Assembly (NCBI GenBank): GCA_022511465.1
Contig: JAFLRM010000016.1
Location: forward strand, 1 to 60,748
Length of the DNA: 60,748 nucleotides
Direction: 5' to 3'
Source of the DNA: Acetatifactor sp.
GTDB taxonomy: Bacteria; Bacillota; Clostridia; Lachnospirales; Lachnospiraceae
Shown: positions 25,905 through 35,501 of the stretch, piece after piece
How the letters are laid out: each line of letters begins with the position of its first letter
How positions within the stretch are numbered: position 1 is the stretch's first letter
Position numbers and translations under genes: made by a program
Notes under the pieces: model-generated
Told to the model about the DNA's origin: nothing
Seen by the model: only the letters and a program-made list of their open reading frames with translations
Databases searched by the model: none

Positions 25905-27419
25905 TTAATTGTTATCCGGCAGTCTGACTAACTGTCCTGCCTCCACAGGTGCAGTGGAAGTGGTGATGACAAACTCATAGCCGTACAGGCCGCTGACCGC
26001 CGACTGTGTATCGTCACTGGCAAGCACCTCCACATTCATGCGGGTAGCCACATAACGGTTTCCCAGGGGACTGGGTCTGGACTCTACAACCAACACAAAC
26101 TTACCGTTGTTGTCCTCGCGGATCGCGCTGTTGGGTACGATCGCATCATAAGTTGCACTACGCTGTCCCACGGACACACTCAAAGATTGGCCCGCCGTCA
26201 CATCCCCTGTCACATTGAACACCAAGATCCGGTTGTCCCCGGGATTGGAGGTATCGGGGCGAATGTTGGCAAGCACCACGTCAACGTCGTTATAGCGCCA
26301 GGAGTTCACCAGCTCCGCCACATCCCCCACAGACAGGCGCCTTGCCTGCTCATTGGTGACCGTAAAGCTCAGGGTGTAACCCTGACCCTCCGGCTGCAGG
26401 ATGGCCACCGGCGTCGCCGCAGAAACCTCTCTGCCCGCCACCGCGTTGATGGTGGTCACCGTACCGGAGATCGGGGCGGTTATCACTGCTCCCTGGGACT
26501 TGGCAAGCTCTTTATCCACCTTCTCCTGAGCTTCGTTCACATCCTTCTGAGCATCGCTGATCGCCTTCTGGAAAGCGTCCAGACCAAACATATTGCCTAA
26601 CATATCGGTCAGGTCACCCAGTTTTTTCTGTGCTGCAGCCAGGTCTTTCTGAGTATTGTAAAGGTCCAATGTGCGGGAGGCTATCTGGCTCTCCAGATTC
26701 GCTTTCATCTGACTGCCAGCCCTCTCTGCCAATGCATCCTCTGCCTCTTTAAGTTCTTTGTAGGCTTGTGCGGATACATCTGCGTCACCACCGCTCACCT
26801 GATCATACCTTTTTTTAGCTGCATTGACTCTACTCTGAGCCGCATTATCCTGATCCTTCTCATATGTCAGTTGCGCCTGAATATTATTAATGTCCCGGTC
26901 TATCTCTGCCACTTTATCTTCCCAGTACTTCACCGCATTCTGCGCATCCGTCAGCTGCTGGCGATAAGTTGTCACGGATGTATTGCCGTTGGCCGCCTGA
27001 ATATCCTCTGCGCTGTAGTCTCCGGTCAGAAGCGCTTCGTTGTACTTATCCCTGGCATCCCTCAGCTTCTCCTTCGCAGCTTCCAGCTCCTCGAGCGCCG
27101 CTTCCAGCTCCGTGCTCTCCGCATCCTCCAGATACACCAGCACATCGCCCTGCTGCACCTTGTCGCCTACCCGTACCGCCACACTGGCTACTTTCCTCGT
27201 CTGCTGTATATTGACCTCATAGGGATCTCCGCTCTCCACAACTCCGGTTCCCCTGATCTTGGCCGTGATCGTGCCGGACTGCGTGTACTGCGCCGCCACC
27301 TCCGGCAGAGAATAATTTTGAATCGTCCTGGAGAAAAAAGTTAAAACCAGCAGCACCGTCAAAAAGATGATCGCCGCATTTTTCACCCATTCTCTTCTCT
27401 TCGTTCCCTTCTCGTCCAT
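25905..27419 (-). CDS. HlyD/YknX-type membrane fusion (adaptor) protein
   Basis: 504 residues from the ATG reading MDEKGTKRREW, with GAGGGAG ten bases upstream; a longer frame would overlap the permease gene by 56 bases and is less likely. One N-terminal membrane helix (about 12-32) is followed by a lipoyl-like half motif (VASVAVRVGDKVQQGDVLVYLE), a long coiled coil (about 100-310, many Ala/Lys/Glu heptads), the second lipoyl half (GAVITAPISGTVTTINAVAGREV) and beta-barrel domains. Such adaptors normally join MacB-type exporters in Gram-positives. Here it sits between sugar-import permeases and a MacB-core-like protein. Confidence 0.88.
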   Translation of the reverse strand: MDEKGTKRREWVKNAAIIFLTVLLVLTFFSRTIQNYSLPEVAAQYTQSGTITAKIRGTGVVESGDPYEVNIQQTRKVASVAVRVGDKVQQGDVLVYLEDAESTELEAALEELEAAKEKLRDARDKYNEALLTGDYSAEDIQAANGNTSVTTYRQQLTDAQNAVKYWEDKVAEIDRDINNIQAQLTYEKDQDNAAQSRVNAAKKRYDQVSGGDADVSAQAYKELKEAEDALAERAGSQMKANLESQIASRTLDLYNTQKDLAAAQKKLGDLTDMLGNMFGLDAFQKAISDAQKDVNEAQEKVDKELAKSQGAVITAPISGTVTTINAVAGREVSAATPVAILQPEGQGYTLSFTVTNEQARRLSVGDVAELVNSWRYNDVDVVLANIRPDTSNPGDNRILVFNVTGDVTAGQSLSVSVGQRSATYDAIVPNSAIREDNNGKFVLVVESRPSPLGNRYVATRMNVEVLASDDTQSAVSGLYGYEFVITTSTAPVEAGQLVRLPDNN

Positions 27420-27453
27420 AGTTCTGTTGCTCCCTCTGTGTTTATTGTTTTCC

Positions 27454-28359
27454 TTAGCCCTTAATTCCTCCCTGGGAAGTGATCCCCTCCACCAGATACT
27501 CCTCTCCATACAGGAATATTAATAGGCTGGGAACCATATAGATCGTCGCCACAGCGAACGCAAGTCCGATCTCACCGCTGTTGATCTTGCTGAGAAACAC
27601 CGACAGCGGATGCTTCTCCGCATCCGAAAGAAGGATCAATGGCTGCTCCACCATATTCCAATAGTCAATAAAAACCAGTATCGCCGCGGAACACAATGCC
27701 CCCTTGCAGAGCGGCATACAGATCCGCCGAAAAATCTGCCACTCCCCTGCTCCGTCTATCTGCGCCGCCTCGATCACCGAGACAGGAATACGCTTCATAA
27801 ACTTGGTGAGCAGAAAGACTGCAAACGGAGAAAAAATTCCCGGCAGCCAGATCGCCCAGTAGGAATCCAGTATATTCAGCCATTCCGACACCAGATAGTT
27901 GGGCACCAGAGTCACCTGGTAAGGCATCAACATCAAAATAATATACACAAAAAAGATGATCTGTCTCAGCTTTCCATTGTACCGTGCAAAGCCGTAGGAG
28001 GCCAGAGATGCCACCAGTAGCTGAAAAAACACGATCGGTACCACCAAGATCACCGAATTCCAGAATTTCAGCAGATAATCCGGGCTTTTTAAGAGTACCG
28101 TGGAATACTGGCTGAAAGACACCATATCCGGTATAAACTTCAGATTCACTTTCTCCGAGATATACACCTTGCCGCCCGTTTCTGTGGTGGCAAACACCGT
28201 GCCGTAGTTGGCAGAGATCTCCGAGGCAGACATAAAAGAATTCGTGATGGTAAGCACGATGGGTGTGAGAAAAAGCACCGCAAAAAACGCTGCCACAGCG
28301 GTGGCCAGAGATAGTTTGACTGCCGCCCACACTCTCTTTCCGGTAATTTTTCTTCTCAT
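27454..28359 (-). CDS. Carbohydrate ABC transporter permease, MalG-type
   Basis: 301 residues with six hydrophobic helices. The ATPase-coupling EAA loop reads EAAQIDGAGEWQIFRRICMPL, and the extracellular loop after helix 1 is about 50 residues longer than usual (about 45-95). This is the second inner-membrane permease of a CUT1-type sugar importer. Its ATG overlaps the stop of the preceding permease gene (ATGA), so the two are translationally coupled. No ATPase gene lies nearby; a shared MsmX-like ATPase encoded elsewhere is the usual solution in Firmicutes. Confidence 0.92.
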   Translation of the reverse strand: MRRKITGKRVWAAVKLSLATAVAAFFAVLFLTPIVLTITNSFMSASEISANYGTVFATTETGGKVYISEKVNLKFIPDMVSFSQYSTVLLKSPDYLLKFWNSVILVVPIVFFQLLVASLASYGFARYNGKLRQIIFFVYIILMLMPYQVTLVPNYLVSEWLNILDSYWAIWLPGIFSPFAVFLLTKFMKRIPVSVIEAAQIDGAGEWQIFRRICMPLCKGALCSAAILVFIDYWNMVEQPLILLSDAEKHPLSVFLSKINSGEIGLAFAVATIYMVPSLLIFLYGEEYLVEGITSQGGIKG

Positions 28360-29252
28360 CCTTCCACATCCTTTCCAAAATGATTCTCCACTAAGAAAAG
28401 GATCCCTATGATGACGATCATCACCAGTGACATCAGAATGGCCGCTGCCGAAAGCGTCTGATAATCCAGATTCTTGAATTTATTGTTCATATAATGCTGC
28501 AGCATATAGATCGTATCGTAGGGATAATCCGTGGTCAGCAGGTATATCTCCCTAAAAATCTTAAAAGAGCTGATCAGGGACATGATCGTCACAAACAGGA
28601 TCGTGGAGGACAGATAGCGGAGCTTGATATGAAAAAAAGTCTGCAGAGGCGTAGCGCTCTCCAGCTTTGCCACCTCCAAAATATCCTTGGGAATGCTGGA
28701 CAAAGCTGCCATAAAAAGGATCATGTTGTAGCCCAGATTCTTCCAAAGAAAGAGGATCACAACGACCAGAATGGAGAATTCAGATTTCATCCAGTCAATC
28801 TTCTTGTCACTAAATATCGCGATCAGATCATTCACTGCTCCGTTGTAGTGAAACAAAACCTGCCAGATCAGCACGATGGAGGCCACCGGAACCATCATGG
28901 GACTCAAAAAAAAGGTTCTAAACTGGCTCCTGAAAGGCAGCTTGGACTCCAACACTATAGCTAACATCAGAGACAATACTACGGCCAACGGCACCGCCAG
29001 CACAGAGAAAGTCGCCGTGTTGCGCACAGCCGTGCGAAAGGCTGCATTTCGTGTCACACTTTTAAAATTATCCAAAAAGACAAAATGCATGCCGATAGGG
29101 TTATCCACCATGGAATAAGCGATGATCACCACAAACGGCAAGAGGAAAAACAAGAGAACGCCCAGAAAGCTCGGGGCTATGTAAAACCCCGAGCGCCACT
29201 GGATCCTGCGCGTGCTTCTGGACTTCTTCTGGTGCTTTGCGTTCTTTGTCAT
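28356..29252 (-). CDS. Carbohydrate ABC transporter permease, MalF/UgpA-type
   Basis: 298 residues from the ATG that has AGAGGTG about eight bases upstream; nine extra in-frame codons precede it. Six hydrophobic helices. The coupling loop reads LEVAKLESATPLQTFFHIKLRYLSS, a variant EAA motif in which the Gly of 'DGA' is replaced (ESA). First permease of the CUT1-type pair, 13 bases after the binding lipoprotein gene at 29266. Together with the MalG-type partner it should form an import channel for a sugar or oligosaccharide. Substrate not predictable. Confidence 0.9.
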   Translation of the reverse strand: MTKNAKHQKKSRSTRRIQWRSGFYIAPSFLGVLLFFLLPFVVIIAYSMVDNPIGMHFVFLDNFKSVTRNAAFRTAVRNTATFSVLAVPLAVVLSLMLAIVLESKLPFRSQFRTFFLSPMMVPVASIVLIWQVLFHYNGAVNDLIAIFSDKKIDWMKSEFSILVVVILFLWKNLGYNMILFMAALSSIPKDILEVAKLESATPLQTFFHIKLRYLSSTILFVTIMSLISSFKIFREIYLLTTDYPYDTIYMLQHYMNNKFKNLDYQTLSAAAILMSLVMIVIIGILFLVENHFGKDVEG

Positions 29253-29265
29253 AAAGCCCACACCT

Positions 29266-31596
29266 CTACATGTTTTCACTGATATAAAGCTGAATACGGC
29301 TCTGAATCACGCCCACCACATCATCTACGGACTTCTGGCCCTGAAAGAAAGGTTCTGCCTCCTCGGTGATGATCTCAAGGACCGTTTGGTTCATGTCAGC
29401 GGTAACCTGAGCGGTATCGATCAGTGAGCGAACGATCTGCACTTCCTCCTCGGTGGTTTTGTGGTACTGATACTCCCAACCGCCACCTCCGGCGCCAATG
29501 AAGCTGATACCGCCTGTGCCGGTGTCGATCTCAATGGGATTGCCGTCATCGTCCAAAATCTTCTCCCCATTCTCATCCGTCATGTACTGCACCTCGGTGG
29601 CTTTTTTGATCAAACGCTCCAGATCACTCTCCCTGCTGGGTAACCCATGAGTGAACATACCTCCCGCCTCGCGGTTTAAATAAAACTCCAAAAAGCTCCA
29701 TGCGCCTTCCTTGTTGTCCGACTTGGAGACGATCCCATAAGTGCTGCTGCCATAAAGCTGACAGCCGTTGCTGCCGTCCACCGTGGGATAGCCGATAAAG
29801 ACAGCGCCGCCCTCAAACACATCCATTGGAATCTGAATATCCTGAAATTCACTGATATATACCGTATCAAGCAAAAGATCCCCATCCGAAATCTTCTCCG
29901 GCGCAGGCCGCTGATCCGCCTCCCAGTCATACTCGTCCGGAAACTGCTCCACAAAAGTGAGTAAATTCTTAAATTCCTCAGAATCAAAACTGCAGGTGCC
30001 ATCCCCCCAGTCAATAAAAGCTTCCTGCGCAAAGAGGAGACATATATTTAAAGCATAGCTCTTCGTGGAATAGTCAAATAATTGAGCATCCGGGTGCGCC
30101 TCCGAATAAGCGATCATCTCCTCCAGCGTCCACCCCGGCTCATCACCCAGATCCTTAGCCGATGCTGCCAGTGTATTTAAACTAAAAGTGAAAGGAATGC
30201 CCACCAGAACACCGTCATAAGTATATGCCTTCAAAACATTTTCCAGATAATCGTCTTTATCCAGAACGCTGCTGTTCTCCAAATAGGGAGTCAGATCCTC
30301 AAAAACACCGATGCCAGCAAACTGCTCTATGTTGACACTGGACAGGTCGATGATATCCGGCGCATTACTGCTGGAGGTGAGGTCATTGTTCATCGCGGTC
30401 AGCGCATCCTGATAAGAAGTCTCCGTCCATTCACCGGGCTTTGGACTGTAATCCTTTACCGTCACATGGTACAGATTGCTCTGTTTATTGAAGTTTACCG
30501 CCTGCGTCTCCAGATCCTGACTTATGGAGTATGTCGCGATCACGATCTCCGTCTTCTGCGGCAGGGTGGAGGCATCCGTCTTGGTCAAAACGGCAAGCTC
30601 CTGCTCGTCGGTGATCCAATCCCTGGTCATAACGACGATCCTTCCGTCCCCCAAAACGCCTACATTATCCACATAATTGCTGTTGATATTGCAGTCGATC
30701 CATTGAAACAGTTCCTCACTCGTCTGTGTCTCCAGATCATAGCCGACAAGTCCGTTTCCGCTGCTCACCAGAAAATCATGATCCTCATCGCCCACAGTCA
30801 GACTTCCCGAGGAATTCCCGCTGGGGAAGTTCTGATAGACCGTACCGAGCTTTCTTGCGTCATAGTCAATCTCTGCAAGCACATATCCGCCCGTTCCGGA
30901 AGTTCTATCGTAGTAGGTCAGATAAGCTTTGCCGTCCTTGCCCACGCCGCAGTCGGAGAGCCAGCTGTCGGGATTTAACTCCACTTTTCCCTTTACCGCC
31001 CCCTGATCATCCAAGAGGAGCACACTGCTATCCAGCACCAAATAGAGGCGATTCTGTCCGTCAACGATCAAATTGCGCACATAATCCTCCTCACTCAGGA
31101 TATCTCCCAGATCTATCTGCCTAAGCTGCTCCCCCTGTGAGTCAAAAACCATCATTATGGTCTCAGTAGTCGCATCAATAGGATAGCCGTCCTCATCAAA
31201 CTTCGTGTAATTGTATCGGTAATCTATCACGTACAGACTGCCGTCTTCCGCTACCTGAAAGCCGCTGACGTAACCGTTACCCTCACCGATGAGAACCTCC
31301 CGGACAACCTTTTTGTCCGTCAGAGAATACTCGCACAGGTATCGGGTAGAAGTATCCGCCTCCTCCTGATAATCCGATCTGCTGTAATAGAGGGATTCCC
31401 CTATGAGCTTACTGTTATAGCTCCTAAAATCCTCTGCGCCTTCCATCGATATATATTCCGGCACATAGACCCATTCAGCCCCTTGTGTGACACTGTTTGG
31501 TTCTTGTCCCTGCTCTTTCCCGCAGGCCGCCATAGACAAGGCCAACAGAGCTGCCATGGCTCCGGCGATCAGTTTTTTATACAAAGCTTTTCTCAT
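29266..31596 (-). CDS. Large extracellular solute-binding lipoprotein (copy 2)
   Basis: 776 residues with lipobox SMAACGKE (Cys about 25). Residues about 40-345 hold a run of beta-rich repeats with recurring DGxLYV or DGRIVV-type blades (for example EDGSLYVIDYRY, GKDGKAYLTYY, GDGRIVVMTRD), suggesting a propeller. The solute-binding domain begins at about 348 (EIVIATYSISQDLETQAVNFNK) and ends with FFQGQKSVDDVVGVIQSR. It is clearly paralogous to the gene at 31717 along its full length. It precedes the permease pair by 13 bases and so is probably their primary binding protein. Confidence 0.85.
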   Translation of the reverse strand: MRKALYKKLIAGAMAALLALSMAACGKEQGQEPNSVTQGAEWVYVPEYISMEGAEDFRSYNSKLIGESLYYSRSDYQEEADTSTRYLCEYSLTDKKVVREVLIGEGNGYVSGFQVAEDGSLYVIDYRYNYTKFDEDGYPIDATTETIMMVFDSQGEQLRQIDLGDILSEEDYVRNLIVDGQNRLYLVLDSSVLLLDDQGAVKGKVELNPDSWLSDCGVGKDGKAYLTYYDRTSGTGGYVLAEIDYDARKLGTVYQNFPSGNSSGSLTVGDEDHDFLVSSGNGLVGYDLETQTSEELFQWIDCNINSNYVDNVGVLGDGRIVVMTRDWITDEQELAVLTKTDASTLPQKTEIVIATYSISQDLETQAVNFNKQSNLYHVTVKDYSPKPGEWTETSYQDALTAMNNDLTSSSNAPDIIDLSSVNIEQFAGIGVFEDLTPYLENSSVLDKDDYLENVLKAYTYDGVLVGIPFTFSLNTLAASAKDLGDEPGWTLEEMIAYSEAHPDAQLFDYSTKSYALNICLLFAQEAFIDWGDGTCSFDSEEFKNLLTFVEQFPDEYDWEADQRPAPEKISDGDLLLDTVYISEFQDIQIPMDVFEGGAVFIGYPTVDGSNGCQLYGSSTYGIVSKSDNKEGAWSFLEFYLNREAGGMFTHGLPSRESDLERLIKKATEVQYMTDENGEKILDDDGNPIEIDTGTGGISFIGAGGGGWEYQYHKTTEEEVQIVRSLIDTAQVTADMNQTVLEIITEEAEPFFQGQKSVDDVVGVIQSRIQLYISENM

Positions 31597-31716
31597 AACT
31601 CTTCTCCTCGATTTCTCCCTATTTTAACCACAAGTATGGTCGTCCTCTCATGTACAACAGTATACTATACCCCCATAGAAAATGCACCTTAAGATTTTAT
31701 TAACAAACCTTTCAAT

Positions 31717-34008
31717 TTACTGACTTTCATCCAGATAGAGCTGCACTCTGTTCTGGATGAGCTCAGATACCTCTTTTGCCGTTTTCTGGCCTGCAAAAAA
31801 GCTCCCGGCCTCGTCCCAGATGATATTCCAGATGTGATCATCCAAATAGGCATGCGGCGTTGCCTCCGCAATCAGTTCCCGCACCAGTGCGACCTCATCC
31901 TCCGTGGTGACATGGCAGGTATAGGACCATTCGCCATGGGAGACACTCTGGGTTCCGTTTTTCACCAGAGGATTTCCGTCCTGATCTGTCACAAACTCCC
32001 CGTTTGCATCCTTCAGATACTCCTGCCCCAGACACTCCTCTGCCCGTTTCTCCAGTTCACTTATTCTGGTGGAAAATCCTATATTTGTATGAATGTCTTT
32101 ATAATGTTCCAGATTATACTCTATAAAGCTCCAGGCTCCCTCCGCATGCTCCGACCTAGAGGTTATCCCAAAGGCTCCCTCCGTGTACATCTTGCATCCC
32201 ACCTTACCGTCTGCCGTGGGAAGACCAATAAAATTCACAGGCTCTCCAAACATGGCTTCATACTCCTGTATCTTCTGAAAATCATCAAGATACACATCGC
32301 CCAAAAGCACGTCTCCGTCTGCAAGTCTGAAGGGAAGTGCCGGCCTCTCCTGAAAAGCCGTGTAGAAAGAGACTCTCTCCGGATAATTACTCACCAGCTC
32401 CAGCAGTCTATAAAAGTCCTCCAACATAAAGTTACAACTGTTATTATTCCAGTTTACAAACTCATCCTGAGAAAAGATCAAACAGTTTTCCATAATACTA
32501 TACCGCGTGGCGTTGTTGAACAACTCCGCGTCAGGATAAGCTTCTGCGCTGTCCAACAGATCTTTAAGAGTCCAGCCCCTCTCTTCTCCCAGCCATGCGC
32601 TTTTTCCTACCAGAGTCCCTAAGCGAAAATTAGTGGGAATGCCGGTCAGCACGCCATCATAAGTGTACGCCTGAAGCACATTTTCCAGATAGTCCTCCTG
32701 TCCCAGCGCCCCGCTCTGCTCCAGATAGACGTTCAGATCCAGAAAAACTCCCTGTGAGGCCATCCGTTCCACATTAATCTGGGATAAATCTATGATATCC
32801 GGACAGTTGCCTGCGGAGACGAGGTCGCTGTTCAGACGGGCAAGGGCATCCGACTGCATGGTATTTGACACTGCGATACCGTCCATATAATTCCGGATGA
32901 CCACACGATATGCGTCACTTAGTCTGTTAAAACTTATCGCCATGGCCTGCAGATCCCAGGCATCGGCAAATGTGGCGATCACAACGGTAGTCTTCTGTGG
33001 GATCTCGTCCACTTCCGTCTTTACCAGATATGCCACATCGCAGTCCCCTGACATCCAGTCATCCATGAAGATCCGAAGCCTGCCCTCCTCCGTAAGATTC
33101 ATCGCTTTCACGTAGGAACCCACAATATCTCCGTCCATCCACTGAAAAAGTTCCTCGGCGGACTGACTTTCAAGGTCATACCCATACACACTGATACCGT
33201 CATCCACCAAGAAATCATATTCTGATCCCGCTATCGGTCTACTGTTGTTGCCGCCGGGATAGTTTTGATAGGACGCGGCCAACCTGCACCTGTCAAAATC
33301 GACCTCTGCGAGTGTGTAGCCGCTTTCGTAGGCGTTTCTTTCGTCATGACACACATAGACTTTTCCGTCGTTTCCGACACCGGCGGAGCGAACCCTGCCG
33401 ATCACGTCTATCTGTCCGCAAAAGCTTCCCTCGGAATCAAACAAAAGAACTGCCGTATTCAGCACAATATATACCCTGTCCTCTGCATCCATCACCATAT
33501 CACTTATGTAGGTATTACCTGCAAAGACATCGGATACTTCCCTGTTCCAGAGAAGTTCTCCGCTCGCATCATATGCCATCAGCCAGGGATGCATCTCGGG
33601 GATACTATTTGCAGATTCCATCTCCGAATAGGTGAACTCCAGTACCGCCAAGGATCCTTCCTCCGTCACATGAAAGCCTCCCACATAACCGTAAGGCTCC
33701 TCTTTGGCAATCACAAGCTTCCGCACCACCGCCCGGTCCGCAAGAGAATATTCCCCGATAAAATCCTGAAAGTTTCCGGCGCTGTCACTCTCTGTCCCGG
33801 CATAATACAGAGACTCCCCACAAAACCTGGCAAATGATACTCCCAGTTCTTTCAGGCGGTCCAATTTCATATATTCCGGCAAATAGATATAGCTGCCCCC
33901 AGACTGCGATACTGCATCGCCGTTATCCGCACCACTGCAGGAACATAGTGCCAGCACTGCCAATGCGATCATTCCCGATAAAATTCTGCTTCCCAAATTT
34001 CTTTTCAC
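31717..34008 (-). CDS. Large extracellular solute-binding lipoprotein (copy 3)
   Basis: 763 residues, starting at a GTG six bases after GGAGG. Lipobox ALCSCSGA, Cys near residue 24. The N-terminal half parallels copy 2 (YLPEYMKLD versus YVPEYISME; CGESLYYAGT versus IGESLYYSRS; GYVGGFHVTEEGSL versus GYVSGFQVAEDGSL). The binding domain starts near 340 (VVIATFADAWDLQAMAISFNR), and the shared end motif reads FFAGQKTAKEVSELIQNR. The two tandem genes suggest duplication followed by ligand divergence. A 120-base spacer separates it from copy 2; a strong GC hairpin precedes it. Confidence 0.84.
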   Translation of the reverse strand: MKRNLGSRILSGMIALAVLALCSCSGADNGDAVSQSGGSYIYLPEYMKLDRLKELGVSFARFCGESLYYAGTESDSAGNFQDFIGEYSLADRAVVRKLVIAKEEPYGYVGGFHVTEEGSLAVLEFTYSEMESANSIPEMHPWLMAYDASGELLWNREVSDVFAGNTYISDMVMDAEDRVYIVLNTAVLLFDSEGSFCGQIDVIGRVRSAGVGNDGKVYVCHDERNAYESGYTLAEVDFDRCRLAASYQNYPGGNNSRPIAGSEYDFLVDDGISVYGYDLESQSAEELFQWMDGDIVGSYVKAMNLTEEGRLRIFMDDWMSGDCDVAYLVKTEVDEIPQKTTVVIATFADAWDLQAMAISFNRLSDAYRVVIRNYMDGIAVSNTMQSDALARLNSDLVSAGNCPDIIDLSQINVERMASQGVFLDLNVYLEQSGALGQEDYLENVLQAYTYDGVLTGIPTNFRLGTLVGKSAWLGEERGWTLKDLLDSAEAYPDAELFNNATRYSIMENCLIFSQDEFVNWNNNSCNFMLEDFYRLLELVSNYPERVSFYTAFQERPALPFRLADGDVLLGDVYLDDFQKIQEYEAMFGEPVNFIGLPTADGKVGCKMYTEGAFGITSRSEHAEGAWSFIEYNLEHYKDIHTNIGFSTRISELEKRAEECLGQEYLKDANGEFVTDQDGNPLVKNGTQSVSHGEWSYTCHVTTEDEVALVRELIAEATPHAYLDDHIWNIIWDEAGSFFAGQKTAKEVSELIQNRVQLYLDESQ

Positions 34009-34035
34009 TCTTTACCTCCACACTGGAACTGCTTT

Positions 34036-34057
34036 GGGGAGGCGTAACCGCCTCCCC
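34036..34057 (-). repeat. Strong GC hairpin between the PHP gene and binding-protein copy 3
   Basis: GGGGAGGCG and CGCCTCCCC form a perfect 9-base stem with a 4-base loop. There is no T-run after it on minus, so it is more likely an mRNA-stability or processing element than a terminator. It lies within a 69-base gap. Confidence 0.65.
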
Positions 34058-34077
34058 TTTGGGTAACCTTGATTCTC

Positions 34078-34860
34078 TCATGATTTATAAGAATAGACCT
34101 TCCACGCTTTCCTGCGCTTGCGACGGCGCCACAGACTGCCCAACCGGTTGTAGAACCAGAAAGACTGCACTAAAATTTCATTGGCCCTGCCAATCTTCTC
34201 TTTGGTCGTCCCTTTATAGAGCGTTCCTCCACAGGTGATCCCCTCCCCCGCCTTCACGCAGGCGATCAGGTCGGACTCGCACTTGATCGGACAGGGAAAC
34301 TCCGTGTAGCCTAATCCGACGCAATCCGCCTTGTGGGCGTCACTCCCGCCGAAAGTAGGCTTGTCAAACTGCCCCGCAACAACCTGTGCCATGTGGTTGC
34401 TCCTCTCCTCCTCGCAGGCATTGAATGCCTCTATAAAGTCAAATTTCTTCATCACCGCCATGCGGTTTCTATACTTTCCTGTGTTGAAGATGCTCAGATA
34501 GCGCTCCCCGCAGGGATGCGCCGGCCCCAGGATCCCGCCGTGCCGGTGCACGATGTCTATCAACATCAGCACCGGCAGCCCGCGCAGCTCTAAAATCTTC
34601 AACTTCACATCCTCCGGCATGATCACCAGAATGTGTCCGGCGTCGATAGTGTCGTACTCAATCCCTTTGAGCACCACAAAGTCCTTGTGCTTATAGCCCT
34701 TTATATAGTCCCTCCACATGCGGTAGCCCTTGTAGGAATTGTGGTCGCTGACCAACATTCCATCAAATCCTTTTTCTTTCAGGATATTGATAAACTCCTC
34801 CACGGGCACCTTGCCGTCCATGGAGCCCTCCTTCGTATGACAGTGCATATCAAACTTCAT
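34078..34860 (-). CDS. PHP-domain phosphoesterase-like protein
   Basis: 260 residues. The metal-binding motifs of the PHP superfamily are visible: FDMHCHTKEGSMDG at the start, VSDHNSYKGY, the Glu in KGIEYDT, PAHPCGE and GGSDAHKADCVG. PHP proteins hydrolyse phosphate esters such as histidinol phosphate or nucleotide derivatives, using a trinuclear metal site; this short form has no attached polymerase domain. It is the first gene before the binding-lipoprotein cluster on the same strand. Co-transcription is plausible but the hairpin at 34036 intervenes. Substrate unknown. Confidence 0.88.
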   Translation of the reverse strand: MKFDMHCHTKEGSMDGKVPVEEFINILKEKGFDGMLVSDHNSYKGYRMWRDYIKGYKHKDFVVLKGIEYDTIDAGHILVIMPEDVKLKILELRGLPVLMLIDIVHRHGGILGPAHPCGERYLSIFNTGKYRNRMAVMKKFDFIEAFNACEEERSNHMAQVVAGQFDKPTFGGSDAHKADCVGLGYTEFPCPIKCESDLIACVKAGEGITCGGTLYKGTTKEKIGRANEILVQSFWFYNRLGSLWRRRKRRKAWKVYSYKS

Positions 34861-34942
34861 CTGCTCACACCCTCATTCTCTTACAGTTGATAGTATTGTA
34901 ACCAAATTCCCCGGAAAAACACACAAAATAGAACGGACGTCC

Positions 34943-35491
34943 TCAGACGCCCAGTCTGTAATTGTCAATATCCCTATAACTTCCAAACTTCATGCCCACC
35001 TCCGATATGGTGCCGCAAAAGGTAAAGCCAAACTTCTCATGGAGCTTCGTGCTGGCTTCGTTCCCGGAGGTGATCACCGATACCACCGTGTGGGTTCGCT
35101 CATCCTCCCTGGCCAAGTCCAAAATGGCCTCCATCAGCGCCGTCGCCACACCCATATTCTGGTGGGACGGTTCCACATAGACAGACAGCTCCACGGTGGA
35201 ACGGTACGCCTCTTTCTCCCGGTAGGAGGACAACGTTGCATACCCCGCCACTTTCCCCTCTACTCTTGCCACCAAAAGTGGATGGTTGTCCACGTTGTGC
35301 GCGTCAAACCACTTCTTCCACTCCGCAAGGGTTTTGGGCTTTAGATCAAACGTCGCCACGCCGTGCTCCACCTCGTAGTTGTAGATGGCAAGCAACTCCT
35401 CCAGGTCAGCCTCACTGCCGTTATCGATCTGAATGCATGGCTTGTCCTGTTCTCCTATCATCTCTTTGCTCTGACCTTTCATCAATCTCAC
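34943..35491 (-). CDS. GNAT N-acetyltransferase, phosphinothricin acetyltransferase-like
   Basis: Up to 182 residues. The acetyl-CoA site reads VEPSHQNMGVATALM, and the C-terminal segment FGFTFCGTISEVGMKFGSYRDI is characteristic of the PAT/MNAT subgroup that acetylates methionine sulfone, phosphinothricin and similar small amines. The start is uncertain: the GTG at 35491 lies only a few bases after the predicted transcription start, and ATGs at 35482 and 35461 are alternatives. The GNAT fold begins near residue 20, so all three would be functional. Monocistronic between tsf and the PHP gene. Confidence 0.88.
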   Translation of the reverse strand: MRLMKGQSKEMIGEQDKPCIQIDNGSEADLEELLAIYNYEVEHGVATFDLKPKTLAEWKKWFDAHNVDNHPLLVARVEGKVAGYATLSSYREKEAYRSTVELSVYVEPSHQNMGVATALMEAILDLAREDERTHTVVSVITSGNEASTKLHEKFGFTFCGTISEVGMKFGSYRDIDNYRLGV

Positions 35492-35501
35492 TTACAATTC
35501 T

